8,696 nucleotides of DNA. It comes from Proteobacteria bacterium UBA4457 (GTDB taxonomy: Bacteria > Pseudomonadota > Gammaproteobacteria > Ga0077536). Within the stretch, counting starts at the first letter, position 1. Each line of letters begins with the position of its first letter. The stretch lies in NCBI GenBank assembly GCA_002390205.1, contig DGOV01000088.1, positions 1-8,696 on the forward strand, read 5' to 3'. The position numbers were made by a program, and so were the translations under genes. The notes beneath the pieces were generated by a model that was not told the origin of the DNA, ran no database searches, and worked only from the letters and a program-made list of their open reading frames with translations. Positions 1 through 6,897 of the stretch are shown in pieces.

Positions 1-548
1 CTCAAGTGGAGGACGCTTTAATAGGATATCGATGGCTGCTAGACCAGGGTTACAGTTCAGAGCATATGTGCACAAGTGGTGATTCGGCTGGTGGGGCACT
101 ATGCACTTCTGTGCTTCTTGCTATTCGCGAGGCTGGCTTGCCTTTACCATCTGGGACGATGGCTATGTCTCCTTGGTACGATCCTGAAGGTTCTGGTTCT
201 ACGATTGAAACGAACGCTGGCAAAGATACCTTAGTCAGTCGTGACGTACTTATGGGTATGTCGGCCGTATTTCTAGGCGAAGCCTCTGGAAAAGATCCTT
301 TGGCTAACTTACTGGAAGCGGATCTGTCTGGCCTGTCACCAATCTATATTCAGACAGGTGGTGATGAAGCCTTACTTGACGATTCTGTGAGGTTCGAGCA
401 GCGAGCAAAGGATGCTGGTGTCGATGTGACGTTGGATATCTACCCTGAAATGCAACACGTTTTTCATTTTATGGCCGGTAATGCACCAGAAGCAGATGAT
501 GCTATTGCTAAGCTAGCTGCTTGGATTAAGCCTAAACTTGGAATGTGA
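1..548 (+). CDS. alpha/beta hydrolase, HSL/esterase type, 5'-truncated
   Basis: C-terminal part of an alpha/beta-hydrolase fold-3 (hormone-sensitive-lipase-like) carboxylesterase; family members hydrolyse short acyl or aryl esters in the cytoplasm. The reading frame is open to the window edge, and the GTG at position 6 is an internal valine codon, so the true start and the HGGG oxyanion motif lie upstream. Counting from that GTG, the nucleophile elbow GDSAGG puts the catalytic Ser at residue 27. The likely acid is Asp120 in GGDEALLDD and the likely base is His151 in EMQHVFHF, so the visible triad is intact. About 180 residues are seen, where the family usually has about 300. It ends in TGA directly before a good intrinsic terminator. 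The family call is firm; the substrate is unknown. Confidence 0.88.
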   Translation, partial: QVEDALIGYRWLLDQGYSSEHMCTSGDSAGGALCTSVLLAIREAGLPLPSGTMAMSPWYDPEGSGSTIETNAGKDTLVSRDVLMGMSAVFLGEASGKDPLANLLEADLSGLSPIYIQTGGDEALLDDSVRFEQRAKDAGVDVTLDIYPEMQHVFHFMAGNAPEADDAIAKLAAWIKPKLGM

Positions 549-581
549 CAGCTTGTTTGTTAGATAGAAGCTGTTTTTTTT
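548..581 (+). terminator. intrinsic terminator after the esterase gene
   Basis: A perfect 7-bp stem (ACAGCTT at 548-554, AAGCTGT at 568-574) with a 13-base loop is followed at once by a run of eight T (574-581). It begins on the last base of the esterase stop codon. The next gene starts only 18 bases after the T run, leaving little room for a separate promoter. Confidence 0.85.
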
Positions 582-598
582 ACTATTGAGTGTGTTAT

Positions 599-1387
599 AT
601 GACTACAATTGCTGTTACCGATGACCCTAGAAATTTATTCAATCTAACAGGCAAAACTGCGTTAGTTACTGGTGCTTCCCAAGGTTTAGGGAGAAGATTC
701 GCTTGGACATTGGCGAGAGCCGGAGCCCACGTTTTAATCTCTGCGAGAAGCACAGATAAGCTCCAGAGTCTGCAGGAAGAAATCGAGGGATTTGGTGGAA
801 AGGCTACCCCGGTAACTTTGGATGTACGAGATCGTGACAGCATTAGAAAGGCTATCGGTCAAATAGAGTCGACTTCTCCGATTGATGTTTTGGTCAACAA
901 CGCAGGGGTTGCAATAGTAAAGGCGCCAGAACGTTACCGGGATGAGGACTGGGATGCCGTTTATGAAACCAATCTAAGAGGCCCATGGGTTCTTGCTCAA
1001 TCTGTCATTCAACACCGCGTCGCTGACGGCCGAGAATGTAGCATCATTAATATTGCATCAGTTCTAGGCATTAGACCGCTTGGTCATATTCCCCCATACG
1101 CAGCCACGAAAGCAGGGATTATTAATTTAGGTAGAGATCTATGCGTTGACTTGGCATCTAAAGGTATTCGAATAAATGCTATTGCCCCGGGTTATTTTGA
1201 AACAGAAATGAATCGAGAATGGTTAAAGACAGAGGCAGGTTCTAAGCTATTAGAAGGAATACCTGCAGGACGATTTGGTCAGCCTCAGGACTTAGATGGG
1301 GCTATTTTGTTCTTAGCTTCTGATGCTTCAAAATTTATGAATGGTAATTTGATCACCGTTGACGGTGGCCACAGTGCAGGGCTATAA
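599..1387 (+). CDS. SDR family NAD(P)-dependent oxidoreductase
   Basis: Classical short-chain dehydrogenase/reductase of 262 residues, a normal family length. It has the Rossmann motif TGASQGLG (24-31), NNAG (100-103), Asn125 in the YETNLRG stretch, catalytic Ser154 in NIAS, and the YxxxK pair Tyr167/Lys171, so the catalytic tetrad is complete. It also has the PG turn after beta-6 and a C-terminal VDGG. The end of strand beta-2 reads ISAR, with no Asp and with an Arg, which favours NADP(H) over NAD(H); this is a rule of thumb. I chose the ATG at 599 over an in-frame GTG at 590 because a GAG at 588-590 sits 8 bases upstream. It may oxidise a hydroxy-acid or hydroxyacyl-CoA of the neighbouring pathway. 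Gluconate-5-dehydrogenase-like annotation is also possible, since SDR substrates cannot be read from motifs. Confidence 0.9.
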   Translation: MTTIAVTDDPRNLFNLTGKTALVTGASQGLGRRFAWTLARAGAHVLISARSTDKLQSLQEEIEGFGGKATPVTLDVRDRDSIRKAIGQIESTSPIDVLVNNAGVAIVKAPERYRDEDWDAVYETNLRGPWVLAQSVIQHRVADGRECSIINIASVLGIRPLGHIPPYAATKAGIINLGRDLCVDLASKGIRINAIAPGYFETEMNREWLKTEAGSKLLEGIPAGRFGQPQDLDGAILFLASDASKFMNGNLITVDGGHSAGL

Positions 1388-1394
1388 AGTTAAC

Positions 1395-1413
1395 TCTGGG
1401 GATCACACCCAGA
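1395..1413. terminator. hairpin between two convergent genes
   Basis: A perfect 6-bp inverted repeat, TCTGGG (1395-1400) and CCCAGA (1408-1413), with a 7-base loop lies in the 15-base gap between the convergent SDR and MaoC genes and overlaps the MaoC stop codon. Its symmetry would let it act in both directions, but neither side has a good T run, so termination is only suggested. Confidence 0.4.
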
Positions 1414-2419
1414 TTACTAATCTCCAGTCTAAGACTTTTGATTCGACATACTCTCCTTCTTGATTGAGCCTTTTGGCATAAGTATAGACGTTGAGCTCGT
1501 AAAGAGACCCGCCAGACTGAAGCGGATCGATGCTTGTAACCGTAAATTCAGACCTAATAATATCTTCTTCAAGAACAGGGCCTAAATGATCACAACCCTG
1601 CCATCCAAGTAAAGCTATAGTGTTCGGCATGGCCCGCATGATCTGTGCATAAGCTAAAGAAATAGTGTGGCCACCATATACGAGTCTTTTGTTTAAGTAG
1701 CTCCTGGAGGCGTCTGTGTGCGCAAATGCTATGTTCCCAGTTAGACGAACAAGTTCCGGTGCAGCGGTTATGGTATCTTGGCCTGAAATAATGACATGAT
1801 CCCCTAACGAAAAGCTTGGGATTTCGGGACTGAATGCGGAGTTGACTAAGGGTGCAATATCCCAATTTAGCCGAGTACAAGCGGTTAATTCTTCAATTGA
1901 TAGTTTTTCTGGGATCCAACTAAAGTCGTCGTTTTTCCCTGTAGTGACGTCTTTTTGCCGGCAAGGTATCATCGGACAACGCCAATATTTCATAACCACT
2001 TCATTTTTTTGATTTTTAGTCTCTATCTCTAGACCTACCATTCCCGTAGCGTCTCTACCGACTTTGGCTTTGTTTTGTTTTAGACCAATGACTTTTGTGA
2101 CTGTGGTTAACGTATCGTTGACAAAGACAGGTCTTTTTAATATCAAACCCCTATAGAATAGATTCCCCTTTACGTTTTGTGAGGCATAAGTGGTCTGGCC
2201 ATTGACAACATTAATGACGAGCATTGGATGTACTATGGCCCGTGTGTCTTTTGTTACTTGTGAGGATAGATAAGTATCAAGAGGGAGGCGCATCCGATCT
2301 CCGGTGGTCGCTTGGTAAATCGCCGTGTAACCTTCGGTTACTGTTACTGAAGGCGCGCCGAACACCTGTCCAACTGAGAAATCTTCGAAGAAAGGTCCGT
2401 CGATAGTGTGAGTGGTCAT
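1403..2419 (-). CDS. MaoC-family double hotdog hydratase, mesaconyl-CoA hydratase-like
   Basis: Protein of 338 residues with two hotdog domains (about 8-150 and 205-335), the layout and length of mesaconyl-CoA/beta-methylmalyl-CoA hydratase (Mch-type) enzymes, which add water across the double bond of a branched enoyl-CoA. The N-terminal part has the FFEDFSVGQ opening and VTEGYTAIY. The C-terminal domain carries the hydratase-like stretch AHTDASRSY, with candidate catalytic His234 and Asp236. This is followed by KRLVYGGHTISLAYA, which I recognise from Mch-type proteins. The usual R-hydratase Asp before that His appears as Asn229. The ATG at 2419 is preferred over an in-frame TTG at 2431: the AAGGAA at 2438-2433 is one base from the TTG, which is unusable, but 13 bases from the ATG. 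It has its own promoter-like sequence. MaoC fold is certain; mesaconyl, itaconyl or another substrate is inference. Confidence 0.85.
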   Translation of the reverse strand: MTTHTIDGPFFEDFSVGQVFGAPSVTVTEGYTAIYQATTGDRMRLPLDTYLSSQVTKDTRAIVHPMLVINVVNGQTTYASQNVKGNLFYRGLILKRPVFVNDTLTTVTKVIGLKQNKAKVGRDATGMVGLEIETKNQKNEVVMKYWRCPMIPCRQKDVTTGKNDDFSWIPEKLSIEELTACTRLNWDIAPLVNSAFSPEIPSFSLGDHVIISGQDTITAAPELVRLTGNIAFAHTDASRSYLNKRLVYGGHTISLAYAQIMRAMPNTIALLGWQGCDHLGPVLEEDIIRSEFTVTSIDPLQSGGSLYELNVYTYAKRLNQEGEYVESKVLDWRLVIWV

Positions 2420-2453
2420 TTTTTGAAACAAATTCCTTTTTTATTCGTGACTA

Positions 2454-2481
2454 ATTTTAAGCTTTATAACATGTAAGTCAA
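2454..2481 (-). promoter_or_regulatory. sigma70-like promoter of the MaoC gene
   Basis: Read on the minus strand: TTGACT (2481-2476, 5 of 6 to consensus), a 16-base spacer, then TAAAAT (2459-2454, 5 of 6). The start point would be near 2447, giving a leader of about 28 bases before the ATG at 2419 with AAGGAA inside it. It lies in the 148-base gap after the cyclase gene; the rest of that gap shows only weak hairpins, such as GTCG/CGAC near 2494-2507. Confidence 0.6.
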
Positions 2482-2567
2482 AGCGCTGATTGTCGCGAAA
2501 ACGACGAATTATTTCGTATCTCAATTGCATGCGCGGATTACCTTTTCAGATCAGTTGGCGCAGTGAT

Positions 2568-3503
2568 TTATCTAATGGCTATTGGATTAATAATCATTTG
2601 TACTGCACCCGATATTCGAGCAGGGCCTAGAACAAACATGAATTCATATCCCTTGTCCGCGGCGAGTTCTCGCGTATCCATGTTTTCGAGGATATATATC
2701 CCATTCTGATTTAAAAGCATCTGATGTACAGGGTCAAAAATCTTGGGATCTTCCCCTGGCCAGATTTCCAGTCCCCAGCTGTCACTCCCTACGGCTAAGA
2801 TTTCTTTTTCAACGAGATATTTAGCTCCGTCAGAACCAATCCCAGGCTCTACTTCTCCAAAGGTATCTGGATCAGTCTCAAGCATGTTTATCCAGCCGGA
2901 ATGTAACAGTACGACGTCTCCTCTCTCAATTGATATACCTTGCTGCTGTTCGCAGTCCATAATGTTTTGTCGATTGAATACGGTGGTGACAGGCACTATT
3001 TTATGGCCCATACAGGCAGCCATGTCGATAAGCACTCCTCGTGTAACTATGGGTGGGTAATCCTCAACACCCATTGATGTAAGGCCGTCTACTTTACCGA
3101 AGTCTTTTCCCTTAAATCCATTATAGAAAACACCATCCGTTCCAGCGTGGCCTAAGCCGTCAATTTGGGAACCGACGCCCATCCAACCAGCCATGTAATC
3201 GTCGAAGTAATTAAATTTGTTGTCACCGTAAGAGCCGCCACCATATTGATTTGGTTGTAAAATGGTGACTTCAAATGTGCGAGTACCGAACGCGGGTGTT
3301 TTGTTGTTGGTTTCGATACCTAGCCGATACGTTTTTCCTGTTTTAACAAGCTTGGTCGCTTTAAGCGTAAGCTCCGGCCCAAGCATGTTGAAAGAGCCGA
3401 GAGTGTCTTCAGCACCCCATTTTGATGGCCACCACTTGTCCTCTTGCGCGAATACATGCGAACTTAAGAGCAGGCACAAAGCTAGAAATTTAATATAGAA
3501 CAT
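2568..3503 (-). CDS. secreted cyclase-family (kynurenine-formamidase-like) hydrolase
   Basis: Protein of 311 residues with a signal peptide (residues 1-19; Lys5, a hydrophobic core to 14, cleavage after HVFA), so the mature enzyme is probably periplasmic. The rest is the 'cyclase' fold of metal-dependent hydrolases that includes kynurenine formamidase and isatin hydrolase, which open amides or lactams. The classic metal motif HxGTHxDxPxH is replaced by GSQIDGLGH (111-119): Asp115 and His119 stay, but the first His positions are Gln or absent. This variant is seen in the larger COG1878-type members. The C-terminal site is present: His260 and Glu273 in the VHQMLLNQNGIYILENM region. The start is supported by AAGGGGAG at 3516-3509, 5 bases before the ATG. 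It follows the CoA-transferase by 74 bases. It may open a ring or lactone before uptake; substrate unknown. Confidence 0.85.
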   Translation of the reverse strand: MFYIKFLALCLLLSSHVFAQEDKWWPSKWGAEDTLGSFNMLGPELTLKATKLVKTGKTYRLGIETNNKTPAFGTRTFEVTILQPNQYGGGSYGDNKFNYFDDYMAGWMGVGSQIDGLGHAGTDGVFYNGFKGKDFGKVDGLTSMGVEDYPPIVTRGVLIDMAACMGHKIVPVTTVFNRQNIMDCEQQQGISIERGDVVLLHSGWINMLETDPDTFGEVEPGIGSDGAKYLVEKEILAVGSDSWGLEIWPGEDPKIFDPVHQMLLNQNGIYILENMDTRELAADKGYEFMFVLGPARISGAVQMIINPIAIR

Positions 3504-3508
3504 AAAGA

Positions 3509-3516
3509 CTCCCCTT
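3509..3516 (-). promoter_or_regulatory. ribosome binding site of the cyclase gene
   Basis: AAGGGGAG on the minus strand, ending 5 bases before the ATG at 3503. It fixes the start that includes the whole signal peptide. Confidence 0.75.
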
Positions 3517-3527
3517 ATAACAAAGCA

Positions 3528-3553
3528 GACCTTAGCACAGCAGGCCTAAAGTC
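3528..3553 (-). terminator. possible weak terminator or attenuator before the cyclase gene
   Basis: As minus-strand RNA, GACUUUAG (3553-3546) pairs with CUAAGGUC (3535-3528) over 8 bp with one G-U pair and a 10-base loop, followed by UGCUUUGUU. The T stretch is broken, so it is weak. A TTGACT box overlaps its upstream arm (3555-3550) but I see only a poor -10 (TAAGGT after 15 bases). The cyclase may thus be partly uncoupled from the CoA-transferase. Confidence 0.4.
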
Positions 3554-3577
3554 AAGCATAGAAGGTTTACAAGGGCT

Positions 3578-4684
3578 TTACGAGAACTCTTTCACTATTT
3601 TTTCGGTGTGCTCTCCTAAGTTAGGGACGATGGCATTATCTCTGGTTTCACCTACACGTCGGACGAGAGTGAATTGATTTCCAGAGCTGTGAACTGTTTT
3701 TCTTTGGAGAGCAGGGTGTGTGCTGAGATCACTTAGGTCGTTAATATTTCCGCAGGCTACACCAGCTTCGAGAAGACTTTCTTGAAGTGTTTCCCTTGTC
3801 TTGGTGCCGAATACGTTTTCTATTTCAGTACGCAAAGTTTTTTTATTTTCCATGCGTAGCACGTTTGTTTTATACAAGGGATGGTTTGCTAGATCTTTTC
3901 GTTTCAGGACTTGCTCGCATAATCTTACCCATTCGTTATGGTTCTGTATTACGATAAAAATTGGACCGTCCGATGCCTCATAAGATCCATATGGGCATAT
4001 TTGGCCGTGGTCCATACCTGTTCCGGTTAATAACTTTTTGCCATATTCGAAATACGACAGCGGTACGGCTAGCCATTCTGAGAGCACTTCAAATAAACTG
4101 AGCTCGATATGGCGGCCATGACCTGACGTTGTTCTTCCGAAAAGGGCCTTCAATATCTCACCATAGGCACTTAGACCCGTTGAGATATCAACTATTGATG
4201 CACCTACCTTAGAAGGTTGGCCTGCGGGTCCAGTGACTGAGCAAAGTCCACTTTCCGCTTGTATCAGTGCGTCATAAGCTTTCATCTTAGAATAACTACC
4301 TTCAGTACCGTAGCCTGAGATAGAGCACATTATAATCCTTGGGTTTATCGTCTTAACATCCTCATAGCTAAACCCCAATTTATCGGCCGCACCAGGGCGA
4401 AGGTTCTGTATAAATACATCGGCTTTAAGTAGGATCGATTGTAAGAGTTTTTTATCTGCAGGGTTTGCCAGATCGACTACTAGTGATTCTTTTCCAGAAT
4501 TCAACCAAACGAAATAGGCGCTATCTCCATCTAATATCCCGTCATAGGCTCTGGCAAAATCTCCATCTGGGCGTTCAAGCTTTATCACACGAGCGCCACT
4601 TTCTGCCATCAAACGTGTGCAATATGGGGCTGCCACAGCTTGTTCTAAAGCGACAACTAAAACCCCTTGTAAGTCGTCAGACAT
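3578..4684 (-). CDS. CaiB/BaiF family III CoA-transferase
   Basis: Family III CoA-transferase of 368 residues, slightly short for the family (about 380-430). These enzymes move CoA between carboxylic acids through an aspartyl-CoA anhydride. Visible family marks are the N-terminal LEQAVAAPYCTRLMAESGA region, VIKLERPDGD (33-42), NSGKESLVVDL (62-72), the QNLRPGAADKLGF segment (93-105), SISGYGTEGSY, and PSKVGASIVDISTG, where Asp166 is the catalytic Asp. The C-terminal half keeps the GVACGNINDLSDL segment. The gene starts 44 bases after the acyl-CoA dehydrogenase stop, with GGAG 9 bases before the ATG, and the two are probably co-transcribed. It likely activates the free acid that the dehydrogenase then uses. 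Mesaconate, itaconate, carnitine-type or alpha-methylacyl substrates are all possible; I cannot choose from motifs. Confidence 0.9.
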   Translation of the reverse strand: MSDDLQGVLVVALEQAVAAPYCTRLMAESGARVIKLERPDGDFARAYDGILDGDSAYFVWLNSGKESLVVDLANPADKKLLQSILLKADVFIQNLRPGAADKLGFSYEDVKTINPRIIMCSISGYGTEGSYSKMKAYDALIQAESGLCSVTGPAGQPSKVGASIVDISTGLSAYGEILKALFGRTTSGHGRHIELSLFEVLSEWLAVPLSYFEYGKKLLTGTGMDHGQICPYGSYEASDGPIFIVIQNHNEWVRLCEQVLKRKDLANHPLYKTNVLRMENKKTLRTEIENVFGTKTRETLQESLLEAGVACGNINDLSDLSTHPALQRKTVHSSGNQFTLVRRVGETRDNAIVPNLGEHTEKIVKEFS

Positions 4685-4728
4685 TCACTAGAACTCCGGA
4701 ATTAAAAGCTTTGATTGAATATTCTTCA

Positions 4729-5892
4729 TTAGTACGAACGTGGAAGCCCAAGTTCGCGCTCTGCAAGGTAGGATAGGATTAGATTAGTTGATATCGGAGC
4801 GATTTGATAAAGTCGCGTTTCACGAAATTTTCGTTCGATATCGTACTCTTCTGCTACAGCAAAGCCCCCAAATGTTTGCATACAAGTATCTGCCGCTGCC
4901 CAAGAAGCCTCAGAAGTTAACAACTTCGCCATATTGGCATATGTTCCCGATACATCTCCTTCTTCGTAGAGCCTACATGCTTTATCTAAAATGGCCTCTG
5001 CCGCTTCTGTCTGCGCAAAAGCTCTAGCAATTGGAAACTGGATACCTTGGTTCTGCCCAATAGGGCGACCAAAAACCTGCCTTTCATTACTATAATCAGA
5101 GGCTTTTTTGATGAAGTAGCGCGCATCGCCAACACATTCTGCAGCTATCAGAATGCGCTCTGCATTCATTCCAGAAAGAATATACTTGAATCCTTTGCCT
5201 TCTTCGCCGATAAGACTGGAAGCAGGTATCTCCAGATCGTCGAAGAATATCTCAGTAGTCGAATGGTTCAACATCGTTCTAATTGGCTTTATAGTCATCC
5301 CTTTGTTTATCGCATCTCGCATATCTACTAGGAAAACGGAGAGGCCTGCAGATTTCTTTTCCACTTGGTCCTTGGGAGTTGTTCTGGCCAGTAGCACCAT
5401 GAGGTCTGAGTGTTCGGCACGTGAAGTCCATATTTTCTGCCCGTTGATCAAATATTTATCGCCTTTTTTTACAGCCGTGGTCGATATACTGGTAGTGTCT
5501 GTCCCAGCAGTTGGCTCGGTGACACCGAATGCCTGAAGACGGAGATCTCCGTTAGCTATTTTAGGAAGGTATTTTTGTTTTTGTTCGTCACTCCCATGTC
5601 TTAGAACTGTGCCCATTGTGTACATTTGAGCGTGGCATGCTCCGGCATTCCCTCCGAATTCATGAATAGCTTTGAGGATTTCGGCACCCACGGTTATTGA
5701 TAAGCCGCTACCCCCATATTCCTCTGGGATGAGTGATGCCAGCAACCCTAGTTCGGTCAACCGATTAACGAATTCGGTAGGATAAGCTCGTTCTCTATCT
5801 TTTTCTTGCCAATAGGTTCCAGGGAATTCTTCAGATACTTTAAACACGGTATCTCTGATCTGTGCGATTGTTTCTTGTTCTTCAGTATTCAT
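4729..5892 (-). CDS. acyl-CoA dehydrogenase
   Basis: Complete FAD-dependent acyl-CoA dehydrogenase of 387 residues, the usual length. An N-terminal helical domain ends in PEEYGGSGLS (56-65). The beta domain has the flavin and substrate signature AFGVTEPTAGTD (121-132), GQKIWTS (151-157) and MLNHSTTEIFFDD. The C-terminal domain has RQVFGRPIGQNQGIQFPIA and ends IERKFRETRLYQIAPISTN. The Glu of the MCAD-type YEGT motif is absent, because that place reads QIAPIS. Glu245 in SGMNAERIL instead lies in helix G, where isovaleryl-CoA and long-chain dehydrogenases carry the base. The gene has a promoter-like sequence after the terminator of the upstream pair and is followed by the CoA-transferase. It probably makes the enoyl-CoA that the MaoC protein hydrates; the electron acceptor (ETF) gene is not in the window. 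Confidence 0.93.
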   Translation of the reverse strand: MNTEEQETIAQIRDTVFKVSEEFPGTYWQEKDRERAYPTEFVNRLTELGLLASLIPEEYGGSGLSITVGAEILKAIHEFGGNAGACHAQMYTMGTVLRHGSDEQKQKYLPKIANGDLRLQAFGVTEPTAGTDTTSISTTAVKKGDKYLINGQKIWTSRAEHSDLMVLLARTTPKDQVEKKSAGLSVFLVDMRDAINKGMTIKPIRTMLNHSTTEIFFDDLEIPASSLIGEEGKGFKYILSGMNAERILIAAECVGDARYFIKKASDYSNERQVFGRPIGQNQGIQFPIARAFAQTEAAEAILDKACRLYEEGDVSGTYANMAKLLTSEASWAAADTCMQTFGGFAVAEEYDIERKFRETRLYQIAPISTNLILSYLAERELGLPRSY

Positions 5893-5910
5893 AATAGATA
5901 ACTCGCCATC

Positions 5911-5938
5911 GTTAAAGTTAAGTTAAAAATATAGTCAA
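5911..5938 (-). promoter_or_regulatory. sigma70-like promoter of the acyl-CoA dehydrogenase gene
   Basis: Minus strand: TTGACT (5938-5933), a 16-base spacer, TTTAAC (5916-5911, 4 of 6). It lies between the terminator at 5988-5958 and the ATG at 5892, where a promoter is needed. The only visible ribosome site is a weak GGCGAG, 9 bases before the ATG (5907-5902). Confidence 0.5.
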
Positions 5939-5957
5939 TTTACGTTTTGAAAGCTAT

Positions 5958-5988
5958 AAAAAAAGGAGCGACTCGATAAAGACGCTCC
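5958..5988 (-). terminator. strong intrinsic terminator after the alpha/beta hydrolase
   Basis: On the minus strand GGAGCG (5988-5983) pairs with CGCTCC (5970-5965) around a 12-base loop and is followed by seven T (5964-5958). It sits about 30 bases past the hydrolase stop and separates that unit from the acyl-CoA dehydrogenase unit. Confidence 0.88.
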
Positions 5989-6019
5989 CCAATCTTAGTC
6001 GTTGATAACAGCGTCGTTT

Positions 6020-6871
6020 CTAGGACTCGTTAGCTAATATTTTGTCCAAGACGGGCATAAGATACCGATTGAAAACTTCAGGATTTTCGCTCATTGGGAA
6101 GTGACCAATTTCTTCCATAATAATGCACTCTGAATTTTTCACTTTCGCCGCCGTATCTTCCGTCATTTCAGGTGTACACGCGAAGTCGTACACGCCTGTC
6201 ATGAAATACATAGGAACGTTACCAGACAAGTTTTCGGTTTTTCCTCTGAAGTCGTGGTCTTGACTGTAGAAGTACAGATCACCCTTAAAAATCCCGGGGC
6301 CACCTTGTGAGTAATACCACCAAGTTTCCCATCTATATTTGTCAGGACTTTGTGGTGCCATTAAACCGAAAACTGACTGCGCAGCAGCCTCACCACCGTG
6401 TATATGAGAGTGTCTTAACCAGTCTATATGCCACCCTAAAGAATGTTCACAAGCTTCTACAGCAATTAGAGCTCTTACTTTATCTTCATGCTTTTCGGCT
6501 AAATGTAGGCAGATATTACCGCCCATAGAACTTCCCATAATCACTGGTTTGTCAAGTTCGAGAGCCTCGCAGAAAGCAACAACTATTCCCATATAGAACT
6601 CAGCAGTTAGCTTATATTCTTCGTCTTCTTTATACCAATCGTAGGGAGGAATAGATTTGCCATGACGAGGGATGTCGATGGCTATAACTCTAAAGTTGGC
6701 ATTGATGGCTGGATCACAAAGTTGATGCCTCCATTCACGCGAGTCTGTTCCTGCTGTATGAAGACATACCATCGGGATGCCTTGGCCAGCCTCCTCAAAA
6801 AAAATTCGATATTCAGTTCCGTTGTAAGGAACCCAAATATAACGTCCTGTTATTGGTTCAATCTTGCCCAT
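6020..6871 (-). CDS. alpha/beta hydrolase fold-1 protein
   Basis: Cytosolic alpha/beta hydrolase of 283 residues without a signal peptide. It shows the oxyanion segment CLHTAGTDSREW (36-47), the strand-turn VIAIDIPRHGKS (62-73), the nucleophile elbow GSSMGG with Ser115, the likely acid Asp229 in TGVYDFACTPE and the base His257 in EIGHFPMSE, so the triad is complete. The long insert between about 145 and 215 is rich in Trp, Tyr and His and forms the cap that usually selects the substrate. The family includes C-C bond hydrolases of meta-cleavage pathways, lactonases, esterases and epoxide hydrolases; motifs do not decide. AGGAGA lies 6 bases before the ATG. It begins 26 bases after the SCP2-like gene and ends at a strong terminator, so the two form one transcription unit. 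Confidence 0.9.
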   Translation of the reverse strand: MGKIEPITGRYIWVPYNGTEYRIFFEEAGQGIPMVCLHTAGTDSREWRHQLCDPAINANFRVIAIDIPRHGKSIPPYDWYKEDEEYKLTAEFYMGIVVAFCEALELDKPVIMGSSMGGNICLHLAEKHEDKVRALIAVEACEHSLGWHIDWLRHSHIHGGEAAAQSVFGLMAPQSPDKYRWETWWYYSQGGPGIFKGDLYFYSQDHDFRGKTENLSGNVPMYFMTGVYDFACTPEMTEDTAAKVKNSECIIMEEIGHFPMSENPEVFNRYLMPVLDKILANES

Positions 6872-6877
6872 TTTAAT

Positions 6878-6883
6878 TCTCCT
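6878..6883 (-). promoter_or_regulatory. ribosome binding site of the alpha/beta hydrolase
   Basis: AGGAGA on the minus strand, 6 bases before the ATG at 6871, placed in the 26-base gap after the SCP2-like gene. Confidence 0.75.
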
Positions 6884-6897
6884 AAATTTAGCTGCTC

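Noticed and set aside
595..843. Minus-strand open frame inside the SDR gene
   Set aside because: Shadow of a well-supported SDR; its protein shows no family motif.
1590..1880. Minus-strand open frame inside the MaoC gene
   Set aside because: Different frame from the MaoC protein, with a composition rich in Cys, His and Arg typical of a shadow.
2429..2431. TTG as start of the MaoC gene
   Set aside because: The AAGGAA ribosome site ends one base before it, too close; the ATG at 2419 is usable.
3471..3503. Lipoprotein signal (Cys10) in the cyclase protein
   Set aside because: The Cys lies inside the hydrophobic core without a lipobox; normal cleavage after HVFA fits better.
1403..4684. Full 3-hydroxypropionate bicycle or itaconate operon
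   Set aside because: No citramalyl-CoA lyase or other diagnostic gene is present; only the hydratase and CoA-transferase resemble it.
4788..5536. Several plus-strand open frames opposite the acyl-CoA dehydrogenase
   Set aside because: They lie fully within a complete dehydrogenase, overlap each other and show no motif or ribosome site.
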